Origin: Theristus sp. LFF4_11
Lineage: Eukaryota; Nematoda; Chromadorea; Monhysterida; Xyalidae
Reading direction: 5' to 3'
DNA: 64,000 nt
Assembly: GCA_030248135.1 (NCBI GenBank)
Contig: JASANC010003870.1
Coordinates: forward strand, 1 to 64,000
The notes below the pieces were generated by a model. The model did not search any database, had not been told where the DNA came from, and worked only from the letters and a program-made list of their open reading frames with translations. Position numbers and translations under genes: made by a program. Positions 10,827 to 22,000 of the stretch are shown piece by piece (within the stretch, counting starts at the first letter, position 1; every line of letters starts with the position of its first letter).

Positions 10827-11510
10827 TACGTACGCACACACCAGTGACAAAATGTGTTGTCTTCCGTTGATTTTCATCCTCCTCGCCCAGTTCCAAAAAC
10901 CCGAAGGTACTAAAATCCTGTGGATTGTTGTAGGAAGAGTGTGGATGTTGGCTCAACCGTCCGTCCCGTGAACAATTGCCTTCACCATTACCTCTGCGCA
11001 ACGCTTTGTCGTGGGCAAAGCAGTGTCAGTGATCCAAGATCTAATCTCTATTTTAGTGGTTTTAGGTCACCATGCATCGAATGTGAACGCTTCGTTTGTC
11101 GAAAAAGTAAGAGGGTTACCATGTGCAACCGAAATAATGAATAAACGGCGCAAAAATATGGCTCTTATGTACTTGTATCCGTGTGCCACATCAGAGATTT
11201 GAAAATAGTTGTCAAGCCAAGTTTCTCACCGCTTACGCAAAGCCATATTCCTTCTTTTATATGCGTCTTCCGCATTTTTAGATAATATTCTGACTTTTAC
11301 ATAAGCCCCAAAAATTGAACAATATTCAGAATTCGTTGATTCTTCCGTACGTCCTTCCCATTGGGCATCAGCGCACAGAATTTTTTCATTTTTCGTTTTG
11401 GAGAAATGTCGTCAGCTTCCACAGGCGATTTACCCAAAATCGTCACGATTCGGTATCAAAAATTGCTCACATTAGAAATTTAACCCAAAATCCGGGATGA
11501 GAGGGGGAGA

Positions 11511-12456
11511 TATAAATTAAGGTATGGAAAAAAGGTATCCATTTTTTTGGGTATTTATTGGTAATTAAAACGTGTGGTGGTGTGGAGTTGTGTATGTGGG
11601 AAAGAGTGTGTGAAGGAAGGGGATGGGTGGGTGGGGGGGGGGGGAGGTGAACTGGTAAAGTGTTTAAAGTGTTGTTTGTGCGCTAATATTTTTTTTTTAG
11701 CCACCCTGTACTGCAGCTCAAATACAGGGTGAACCAAAAAAATTCAAAGGTTCCAGTTTCAAAATGCTCTCTCACTGGCTCGTGCTGAGATCTTATGTAT
11801 GACTTAAAATTTAGAACATTGTTAGAACATTTCGGAAAGTTTTTCTGATCTAAATTTTTATTGGTTTACACGTTTCAGTTCAATTTAACAGTGTAATTTT
11901 TAAAAAAATGCAATTTTTGACACCAAAATAATGTTCATCGATAATCTGGATTTTTCACTGCTGAAAACAATCATGCTGCTATGGTGAAAAAAATCAGAGC
12001 GGCAAATTGTTGGAATGAAAAAAAAAGAAAAACAGTTTGCATTTGAAACGATAAATTCACCTCAGTTCTAAGCAGAACCGTTCACGCACACTCAGACTCG
12101 AAGTGAAACATCAGAGTTATCAAAGACTGTTCAAATGTAATTGGGCGTTCGGTATATTCAAGACACCATGTGCGTATTGCTTTTTTCATCTTTTTTTGTG
12201 TTGTAAACACTCGGGTTGTCACCAACGTTCATCAGTAGGTATTTGTTACAGCTAAATCAACCGTCTGCATTTCACATTTGTTGATTTTTCATGTTTTCTA
12301 GATATTCTGCTGTAGTGAGTGATAGGAGCAACATATTCTGAAAAAAATTTAGTCAGAAAAACTTCTTAAAGTGTTCTAATAGTGTTCCAATTTTCAGCTT
12401 GAAAAGGCTCGAATCTCAGCACAAGTCAGTGAGAGCATTTTTGAATTAGAACCTTT
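11511..12456. mobile_element. mariner-like MITE with CAGGGTG end, interrupted by composite element I
   Basis: At 11723 the motif CAGGGTGAACCAAAAAA starts an element. Its subterminal segment (about 11745-11795, with GCTCTCTCACTGGCTCGTGCTGAGAT) reappears inverted at about 12405-12455. The expected right terminus is missing because composite element I begins there. The stretch before 11700 is a GT-rich, purine-biased low-complexity region with a G run near 11632-11644 and another CACCCTGTA end at 11702. Confidence 0.45.
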
Positions 12457-15400
12457 ATTATCTAAAAATGCGGGAGACGCATATAAAAGGAGGAATATGG
12501 CCTTGTGTAAGCAGTGAAAGACTTGGCTCGACAACGCTTTTCAAGTCTCTAATGTGGTACACACGGATACAAGTACATAAGAGCCATATTTTTGCGCCGT
12601 TTATTTATGATTTCGGTTGCACATGGCAACCCTCGTACTTTGTATTGTAGACAAATGAAACTTTGACATTTGCGGATTTCGGGCAGTTAGCGACCACTAA
12701 AACTACTAAAATAACAATCAGACTTTAGCTCGCTGACACTGGTTTGTCCAGGACAAATTGTACCGCAGAAGCATTGCGGAACGCAAGGTCTCCTGTGGCA
12801 AAGGCAATGACTCACGGGACAGACGGTTTATCCTGCCACACTAGTTGAAGTTGACACCGGTAAAAAAGGTGAAAATCAATGGAAGACAACTCCTTTTTGT
12901 CACTGGTGCTGGTGTGTACACAGCGGTGCGTACGTTAACAACAACGAAAAAGCTACATGCAACAATGTTTTGCAATCTCTGATTTTTCTGTTTTTGCACA
13001 GAATTTACAGAATTTCGCACATGGCGTGATTTTAGATTAAATCGAAGAGGACAATTATAAAATAACTTCAAAGTTTTACGCTTTTCAGCAAAACGAAAAC
13101 GAAAACGAAAGTTTCGGATTCGCTGCCCTCCGGGGATATAGCGACCGCAGGCCACCGAAACCGAAATTGGGCTAAGATCACTGGTGCCCCCCAAGACAGA
13201 GCGGGGCTTAGAGGCTGTCCCCCTCACGTGGCGAGGATATTGGTTCCACAGGATGGTGAGCCGTCCATTCCCCAATCCCACCGCAGTTTGGTACCTTCGG
13301 GTTTCCGGAATCGGTGGGGGGCGTGCTTAAAAACAAACAAACAAACGCGGCGCAAAAATATGACTCTTATGTACTTGTATCCGTGTGTACCACATTAGAG
13401 ACTTGAAAAGCGTTGTCGAGCCAAGTCTTTCACTGCTTACACAAGGCCATATTCCTCCTTTTATATGCGTCTCCCGCATTTTTAGATAATATTCTGACTT
13501 TTACATAAGCCCCGAAGGTCGGACCAAAATCACAGTTCGACTCAGGTTTTTCATTTTTCGTTTTTTAGGCCGATTTCGCATATGCTATTTCTACCGCCGA
13601 TTCGCCCAAAATCGTCACGATTCAGTACCTAGAATTGCTCACGCAAGAAAACTGACCCAAAAGACGTGATTGGCGCAATGAATTACCATGGAAAACACCG
13701 TTTTCTTGTTTTTCATTTCTGGACCGTTTTCGCCGATTTCCACGGCCGATTCGCCCGAAATCGTCACAATTCGGTATCTAGAGTTGCTCACATAAGAAAA
13801 CTAACCCAGAATCCGTGATCAGCGCATTGAATTACTATGGAAAACACCGTTTTTTTTTGTTTTTCATTTCTGAACCGATTTCGCCAATTTCCACGGCCGA
13901 TTCGCCCGAAATCGTCACAATTCAGTATCTAGAGTTGCTCACGCAAGAAAACTAACCCAGAATCCGTGATCAGCGCATTGAATTACCATGGAAAACACAG
14001 TTTTCTTGTTTTTCATTTCTGGTCCGATTTCGCCATTTTCCACGGCCGATTCGCTTGAAATCGTTAAGATTCAGTACCTAGAATTGTTCACAAAAAAATT
14101 AACCCAAAATCCGTGATCAGCGCATTGAATTACCCTGGAAAATCCCCTTTTCTTGTTTTTCGTTTATGGACCGATTTCGCCAATTTCCACGGCCGATTCG
14201 CCCGAAATCGTCGCGATTCAGCATCTAGAGTTGCTCACGTAAGAAAACTAACCAAAATCTGTGATCAGCGCATTGAATTACCCTGGAAAACACCCTTTTC
14301 TTGTTTTTCGTTTCTGGACCGTTTTCGCCGATTTCCACGGCCGATTCGCCCGAAATCGTCACGATTCAGCATCTAGAGTTGCTCACATAAAAAAACTAAC
14401 CCAAAATCCGTGATCAGCGCATTGAATTACCCTGGAAAATACCCTTTTCTTGTTTTTCGTTTCTGGACCGATTTCGCCAATTTCCACGGCCGATTCGCCC
14501 GAAATCGTCACGATTCAGCATCTAGAGTTGCTCACATAAAAATACTAACCCAAAATTCGTGATCAGCGCATTGAATTACCCTAGAAAACACCCTTTTCTT
14601 GTTTTTCGTTTCTGGACCGATTTCGCCAATTTCCACGGCCGATTCGCCCGAAATCGTCACGATTCAGCATCTAGAGTTGCTCACGTAAGAAAACTAACCC
14701 AAAATTCGTGATCAGCGCATTGAATTACCCTGGAAAACACCCTTTTCTTTTTTTTCGTTTCTGGACCGATTTCGCCAATTACCACGGCCGATTCGCCCGA
14801 AATCGTCACGATTCAGCATCTAGAGTTGCTCACGTAAGAAAACTAACCCAAAATCCGTGATTAGCGCATTGAATTCCCACGGACTAGACGTTTTTCCTGT
14901 TATTTTTCGTTGCTCAGACAAAATTTGTAAGAGTGAAAAACTGATATCCAGTCAAAATGCGAACTTTCAAAAAATGCACAATTTTCACCTAAAAAAGTGC
15001 CCGGGCAAAAAAATAAACTAATTTTTCAAAATCTACGGATGAAATTACCCCAGGAAACATTTTTGTTCAACTGTGAAAGTGTCCCAGCTAAAAATTGAAA
15101 GAGCGAACACTTAAAACCAGGTGAAAACCCTGCGAACTTTTAAAAATACCCAATTTTTACCCAAAAAACAAGGTCGGGGCAAAAAATTAACCCAAAGAGC
15201 AAAATCTACGGATGAAATTACCCCAGGAAACATTTTTGTTCGACTGTGAAAGTGTCGCAGGTAAAAATTGAAAGGGCGAACACATGTTGATTACATACCT
15301 GAAAAAAAAATACCAAGAAAAATAAGTAACACTGTTTTCAGAATAGGTTTTTCGTGTCTACAGCGTATGAAAAGTCGTCCGATGAAAATTTTTTCGCGGC

Positions 15401-15572
15401 TCAGAACACAACTTTGGGTGTTCGTTTCGTGTGCACAGAGCCAAGTTTGTAACTTATACTATGCTCGCTGGAGGCAGCGAGCAAATTTGAAAAAAGCGCG
15501 CTGGGGTATAACGGCTCATATTATGCGTGATGCGCTCTCCGCTCGCTGCGCTCGCTCGCGCATCCGCATGAT
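12457..15572 (+). mobile_element. composite satellite-bearing element, copy I
   Basis: Modules in order are: a terminal-inverted-repeat module (12457-13490, arms ~150 bp, each ending in TTATCTAAAAATGCGGGAGACGC or its complement); the shared spacer; about nine ~149-bp satellite A monomers (13560-14880); one to two satellite B-type units (14940-15300); and a right terminal module with GTGATGCGC, a CGCTCG-rich hairpin and GCATCCGCATGAT (15330-15572). The same order appears, inverted, at 44217-47125. No coding capacity is visible. Confidence 0.75.
13560..14880 (+). repeat. satellite A array, ~149-bp monomers
   Basis: Using CACGGCCGATTCGCC as a phase marker, units start at 13741, 13892, 14041, 14188, 14336, 14485, 14634 and 14783, giving spacings of 147-151 bp. 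Each unit also carries GATCAGCGCATTGAATTA and CTAGAGTTGCTCAC. The same satellite is at 41460-42270 and 44930-46070 in inverted orientation. Confidence 0.9.
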
Positions 15573-15865
15573 TTGCATCGCACAAAAAAGAAATGTACGT
15601 ACAACACGTGAAATAAACCGTCACGTAGCACTTGTCAAAAACAACAATAATTCGCTTCCACAGAGTTTTTGAACGTTCATACAACCTGTATGTTCTCATA
15701 TGAAAAACGCGAATGAATGACGACATTACCGTAAACACTTGCTTATGTTTCGTTTATAAGTCAAGGAAGCGATGGTATAGCGCTGTATGCACATCCGCTC
15801 GAGCTGAGACTCGATTGGCGTTCAACTGCCCTCATATCTGACCGCCGCAGCGTCCGTACGTTCAG

Positions 15866-15987
15866 AGGAACTCAACGGTGAGGCCGCGAAACTGGAACGC
15901 GACATGGATGACGACGACAAGGACGACCAGGAAAGAAACGGGAATTTTTACCGGAAAATATTCAATCCTAAATCTTCATTTTTATAA
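15866..15987 (+). CDS. candidate orphan terminal exon, acidic peptide
   Basis: A TTCAG acceptor precedes an open frame that reads ELNGEAAKLERD, then MDDDDKDDQERN, and ends at TAA (15985). Base composition at wobble positions is GC-rich as in the clear exons. I found no upstream exon on this strand, since the preceding 3 kb is repeat. It could be the 3' end of a gene split by composite element I, or chance. No family was recognised. Confidence 0.25.
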
Positions 15988-16367
15988 CCGCCCCCTTTGC
16001 TTGTTTGGTGTCCGTTAAAAAATCCCTTTATTTTTTTGTCAATTATTTAGATAAGGTGGCTACACTTTACATGTATGTACAGTATATCCAAGAGTTTACG
16101 GTATGACGTTAAAAATATTGGAGTGAAGTAAAATGTACATTTTAATTATATTGGCGGCTTCTGTTCAATTCAACTGTAAATACACAGCAAAAACTTGCGC
16201 ACAAATAACAGAAGAAACGTGAAACTATGGGAGCAAGCTCAGACTTCGAAAGAAACGATGCTGTTACTGAAAACTGAACCGTTCGTTACACTGCAGAAAA
16301 TTTGTTTGCTGTTTGTTGTTTGTTTTGTTGTTTTTATTCGTGCAAATTCAGTTGGCACATTTTCCGA
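15988..16367. other. intergenic, nothing recognised
   Basis: AT-rich spacer before the SDR9C-type gene, which should include its promoter. No element could be identified. Confidence 0.4.
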
Positions 16368-18349
16368 ATGAACATCGAGGCGATCATGGCGGATGCGTGC
16401 GCGCTGTGCACCTCGCTCGTCACCAGTGGCGTTGTGCTGTTGTTCACGTACACTGCGGTCACCGCGATTCGTGCGTTGCTCGATCGAGTGCTGATCGATC
16501 GATTGAGCGAGCGAGCAGTGCTGATCACCGGCTGCGACTGCGGATTCGGCCATGAACTTGCGCTGACCCTGCTCGCCAGCGGCGTGCCTGTGTTCGCCGG
16601 CTGTCTCACTGACAGGGTGTGCGCTCAACAGCGTCCGTTCTTGCCGTCCAGCAACAGCAGTCCGGTGCTACGTGTGCTGGTGTAGCGTGGTGCCAGCTGC
16701 TATAACATTACATGAAGTTCGCTGTTTGCGGTTTCGCCAGGTGGACGCATACGGCGGTGCCGCCTGGCTCGCCAGTGCGACGGACACCAGGCAGAACTGC
16801 CGAAGGTGCTTTTGCTACAGACAGATCTTATAGTCTGGGTAAAACATCAGCGAACCTAGGTAGTAAAGCGGAGCAGAGTTACCGCAAGGTTTCACACACG
16901 CACCACAGCACGTTCGCTGCAACCGCACACCGTCACACCAGGATGTCAGCAAAGAAAAGACTTACTAATTACTTTCATCACAATTTCTTCTGATTTTAGG
17001 GAGCATGTGGGCTTCGCGAGAAATCAGCGAAACTCTCCGGTAAACTGGAAACAGTTTTGTTGGACGTCACGAAACAGAAGTCGGTGGACGAAGCAGTCGA
17101 ATTTGTGCAGTCTAAAACCGACAGTTTGTTCTGCTACTGATGTTTCACTGAAACGAAAAGCCGAACAAGAGCAAAAAAGCACAAAAAGCAGAAAATGCCT
17201 GAAAAGTTTTGGCGGAGTCCTTGCTGTCGTTTCACTATGGTGAACAGTTGTGCTCAGTTTTATTATTGGTTAGATTGAGTGGTTTTATGTCATTTGGCTA
17301 GATTATTGGTTGTGGTGTGAGTGTGCCGCAGGTCTCTGGGGCATCGTGAACAACGCCGGCGTTGCGGGGCCGTCGGCACCGATCGAGTGGCTCACAACGG
17401 ACGACTACGAGCACTGTCTGGCAGTGAACGCGATCGGCACCATCCGAGTGACGCGTGCGTTCGTGCCGCTCGTCAAGCGCACCCGGGGCCGCATCGTCAC
17501 CGCCGGCAGCGTCTGCGGGCGTATCGCGCTGCCGCTCGTCTCCGCCTACTCGCTGTCGAAGTTTGCCGTCGGCGCGTTCTGCGACGCGCTGCGGTTGGTT
17601 TGCTTGTGCGCGCGCGATAGATTTGAAAACAAAAATATGCACGATGTGAACCATTTTATACGGCTTATGACGGTTTGCTTTTACATACGGTAATTCTGTA
17701 CAGGGTTGTTTGTAGTGTCACAGGCAGACAAATGTAGACGCACACCGCGGTGAAATCTTGGCACACGCTGTCTGTTTATTTCCGAAGCATTTGTTTACTC
17801 TTCAGAGGCGAAATGGTGCCGTGGGGCGTGACAGTGTGCCTTTTAGAGCCCGGATTCTTCACGACGGGCATGTTGGATGCACAGCGGCTGAATGCCGACC
17901 AGGATCGATGTTGGAATGCGCTGTCAAAAACTGTGCAACAGCAATATGGACTGGTGTTCCACGAAAAAAGTGAACCTGAACAGTTTGATCACGCTTTTAT
18001 GCTGCAACTTTTCAAGTTGTTTTTCAAATATTTATAAAAACTAATATTTTTCTGTGAGTTTTGTAGGCAAGTACCGTTGTTTTTTCTCAAACGTTTTTCA
18101 GGCAGAGAAGTGCGTTCTGCGACGTTGCTTGACTGGATGTCGAGAGACATTGGCAAAGTGGTGAATGCGTATTTTTACGCTCTGTTTTCGCGGTTCCCTC
18201 GCGCCCGCTATCAAGTTGGACTGGATTCAGAGTTCTTTTTCACCCCGCTTTCATGTTTGCCTTCTGAAATTCAGGATTTCATTTTGAGAATGATTGTGAA
18301 GTTTCGTGCCGCCCCGCTGCCTGCGGACGCGGTCATTTCATCTTACTGA
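16368..18349 (+). CDS. SDR9C-type short-chain dehydrogenase (11-cis-retinol / 17-beta-hydroxysteroid dehydrogenase-like)
   Basis: Five exons join in phase: 16368-16616, 17000-17123, 17332-17593, 17806-17969 and 18102-18349, giving 348 residues. An N-terminal membrane anchor (about residues 15-38) precedes the cofactor motif TGCDCGFG (54-61), and AGCLTD follows. Exon 3 carries WGIVNNAG, N-A-I-G, the catalytic Ser in VTAGS and the catalytic YSLSK. Exon 4 has VPWGVTVCLLEPGFF, typical of the RDH5/RDH16/HSD17B6 (SDR9C) branch. The C-terminus keeps ARYQVG and the PLS.LPS pattern of that branch. Expected role: NAD-dependent oxidation of retinols or 3-/17-hydroxysteroids at the ER. A second in-frame Met (residue 7) is an alternative start. 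AATAAA follows the stop within 10 bases. It is not closely related to the other SDR in the window. Confidence 0.92.
16709..16850. repeat. ~140-bp dispersed repeat, copy in SDR9C intron 1
   Basis: From GTTCGCTGTTTGCGGTTTCGCC to TCTTATAGTCTGG this stretch is nearly identical to 42645-42775 inside composite element IV. It contains GGCGGTGCCGCC, a short perfect hairpin. Flanks differ between the two copies. Confidence 0.7.
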
Positions 18350-18369
18350 TTTTTGAATAAAGTTTTTTA

Positions 18370-19009
18370 TATAGCTTCATGCACGTTTACGGCGGTTTGT
18401 GGAAATGCACATAAACTGAAATTGGACCTCGCTTTGGCACGTTGGGTATTAATGAAATGGTCACGATACACTACCGGCAGAATGGCCGTAAACAACAAAA
18501 AGTTGAAAAACGGAAACAGGTTTCCAATGGTAACAATAAATGACATCGCTGCCAAACGCAAACGCAGACATACATACATAAATATACACAATTGTTACAT
18601 TGCAATTTGCACTCACCAAGCACTTTGTTAGCCTTATGATGACAGTGTTAGCATTTTTGAACAACTAACGCAACTTTTGGCGTCATTTTATTTCGCATTT
18701 TCACCTGGAACAGTTTTGCGTGTGGCAGAGCGGCTGGGTGCAGCTGTGTTATGGTGTGAACAGAAATCTCTCAATCGCATCGGAGAGCCAAAGAAACTGA
18801 AGAAACTTTTGAAGTTTGTGTGGTCGGCAGCCATTTTAACATTTGTCCACATTTTTAAAAACTCCTGTGTATACATAATCCTAATGATCACACGTCGGGT
18901 TTGCTGAATTTTAGAAATTCAACAAACATAAATCTTCCCTTTTCAACTTTGGAAAAACAATTAGACAATGCAAAACTCACCGGACATTTTAGTTGTGTGA
19001 AAACCGCGC
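18370..19009. other. intergenic, nothing recognised
   Basis: Spacer between the SDR9C-type gene and the DEG/ENaC gene, both on the plus strand. No exon or repeat could be supported. Confidence 0.4.
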
Positions 19010-22000
19010 ATGAAAGCAATGAAGTCGAGCGCAACCAGCAGTCACGACGATCTGCCCCGGCAGCTTCGGGGAAACGCCGCCTCTAAACGCAACGGTCTCG
19101 TTTGTTGTCGTGTCGTTTGCGTTCTCCTCATTCTGCTGATGTTCCTCTGCTGCGTTTGGCAGATTTGCGCAATTATTACTCAGTTAGTTTTGAAAATTCA
19201 CGTTTTGTTGCTGCTAAAATCGCGAGGGTAACAGTGAACGCTTGAGTTCACCAGGTGGCTATGTTTTACAATAATCAGAGTATCTTATGGCTCCGAGTTA
19301 TGAAAGCAAATTGAAATCACGACCGTTTCTTGGGCCACCCTGTACATTGTTGCCGTAATTGCTTCGAGACCCGAATACCATAATCAATTCCTAAATGCCG
19401 GTATGATCTAGAGGGAAGAGAACAAACGGAACAGAACTTACCCCAATGCAGTGCCAGTCTGCACATTTCCCCTCTTACACCCGTGTGCATCTTTTTCCAG
19501 TTACCTTGACTATCCGGTCGAGACAAGCGTCCACTATGAGCACCCGTCCATGTACGCTGCACCTGCGGTCACCGTCTGCAACCAGAATCCGTTTGTTAAA
19601 TCGAAATTATCCCAAGTGCACCCTGAAATGCTGCAAACATTGAACGAATCGCAAAACAAGTCCACTGATAACGACGACGGCGGCCGGGCTGGACTGATGG
19701 AGCAACGACGCCGCGCTGCTGATGTTCTACGGCAGCAGCTGTTTGACGCGCGGGTAACTGAAACTTTGCGGTAACTGTAAAGAAAAATGAGGTGTGTGGA
19801 CCGAGATATCCACTGACCAAAACTTTAAAAAATGGCTAATTTTAGATCCTTAGTCAGTTTCTTTATCAGTTTGTTGGTGTGCAATTTTTTTCAATTTCAA
19901 GAGTTTATTTTGTCGCACGTCGTGACCTGGTGGCAGCGCATCAGACTTTTTCTGTGCGTTCGAGGGATCGACCCCCCCCCCGCCGAGGGGTGTATAGGCA
20001 CTTAATTGACAGAGAAAAACTCGATGGGCGCCGTACTCGACGACGTTCTGTGCGCTTTTCTGGGTTTGCCCTCGCTAAAAACATCGCCTAAAGATCCCCA
20101 ATCAACAAACAACAACAACAACAAACAATAAGAGAAACAAACTCTACGCTCCAAAATTTGTGTCTCTTTTCTATGAAATCACCACAGGCATTTCAGAAGG
20201 GCACATTTCAGGCGAACTTCTCCAACCTTGGACATCAGCTGGAGCAACTGCTGCTCGCGTGCGATGACTCCGAACACGCAGAATGCAAATCTTCGGATTT
20301 TCAGAGATGGGTACATGCGCCGTCGTTTCATTGTAGTTCGGTTTTTGTCTACCAAATTGTCTGAAAATCAAAAACATACCTGTCCTTGGTACTTATCAAA
20401 AACGCTTAATCTGAATAGTTTATAAGCACACAGAAAAGCCAGTAGACTGTTCAGGTCGCGTTAAACAATAGTTCCGTGCAACCATCTGTTGAACAAGCTT
20501 CCTGACTTCCTTGATGTTCAGTGCGCACGTCTGACTAAACATGCGTCCTGTGTTCTGTCTGCCTAGATGGGTGTCTCGGTTGTCCGGGAAATTTTAAAGT
20601 GGCCAGAAACGCCGAGCGTGGTGATGCCACTTTTGCCATTTCCGGGTAAGAATTCCCGCGGGACAGAACACCACGCAGGGCACCCTGACGGGTAGGCCAT
20701 TGGACGTATTTTTTAGCGTGTGATTGGCATACACACCTTTTTTCTTGTTGTGCGCACAAAAGAAAAAATGGCATGTAGCTTTTGAGTTTTTTTTTGTTTT
20801 TTTATCGATCAGCACCATTTCTCTCAGGAACACCCCGCCTACGGTCTGTGCTACACGTACGTGTCGGCTGATGACTTTCGTCCAACCGACGCGACATTCC
20901 GTCTGCAGCTGATCGTGACGACGCAGGCGCACGAGCATCTCCCGGTTGTCAACGACGTCAATGGACTACGAGTGTGTCGCAGTTTGCTTTTGAAACCTGT
21001 CGCCCTTTTTTTCCGCAGAATACTGGAGCTCATCATCTTCGCAGAAGAAGAAGTTTAAGGATTGGATGCGAATTTTAAAAAGCTTTAGTTTAGGAATCGG
21101 ATGGCACGGCACGTTTTGCAAGCATTTACTGCGTCAGAAATGCTCGTTATAATTTTTGAGCACCAATAAACCACTGCAAACGATTATTAGAGGTTTTGCC
21201 AGTAACAAAATTCTAATGATTTGACGATTCGATTGATCTTCAGGTCGTCATTCATGACGTGGACACGGAGCCGATGCCAGACGAGCACGGATTCACGATC
21301 TCGCCCGGCACACAAACGAGCGTGCGTGTGCGTGCACGCCGAATTGAGCGAGTGACGGAGCCGTTTGGTTATTGCGATCCGGACGGTGATCAAACCAGCA
21401 AATACCCGCCGTTGTCAGTGTTGTCATGTTTTTTGGACAATTTCTCTTCGGACTTATCTCCACTGGAAAACAGTGTTTTAATTTCAATACTCTCTTTGTT
21501 CATTTGTTGCACTGTTGCCCTTGTTGAGGTTTCTTTTTTATCCTCACGTAACAGAAAAAGTAACACGAGCACAAAGCAGTGCAACATCGCAACAAAAACC
21601 ACCAAACAGACGTACAAAAGAGCGAAAAGCAATATTTCACCGTTTTTTTTCGTTTATTCTCATGCGTATTTTAATTATGTTCAATAGAGCAACTGTCGGT
21701 TCAAAAGGCTAAGAAACACGGCACCCTTCCGTAACATATCGTCAAACATACATGCAGTGGCGGCCAAAAGTTTGGAAACCCCTGCGCCCGCTGCATATCG
21801 CGCATTTTTGCGTTGTTACTATGCACATAAGCTACACGTAATATTTTTGATTTCTGGAGCAAGCAATTGTTGTGCTCATAAAAACAAAGCTAGCATGCGT
21901 TGGGGAGAGATACACAATAAAAGCACGCATCTACCACCGCACAAACATGAGCGCATGGGGGTTTCCAAACTTTTGGCCGCCACTGCATGTACAGTTGTAT

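Larger units (their letters stand above)
10029..11510 (+). mobile_element. composite satellite-bearing element, copy V
   Basis: It begins with TTATCTAAAAATGCGGAAGACGC at 10030 and has the inverted copy of the same ~150-bp terminal module ending at about 11286. After this come the family's shared spacer (ATTCTGACTTTTACATAAG) and one degenerate satellite A unit. Two mariner-type MITEs are inserted inside (10146-10410 and 10588-10826). The satellite part and right end are much shorter than in the other copies. No protein is encoded. Confidence 0.75.

Noticed and set aside
13560..14880. CRISPR-like regular repeats
   Set aside because: The whole 149-bp unit is repeated with no unique spacers, and the genome is clearly animal. 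It is a satellite.
15268..15738. Open frames of 134 and 94 codons
   Set aside because: They lie in the right terminal module of composite element I and are not conserved in frame in copies II-IV.
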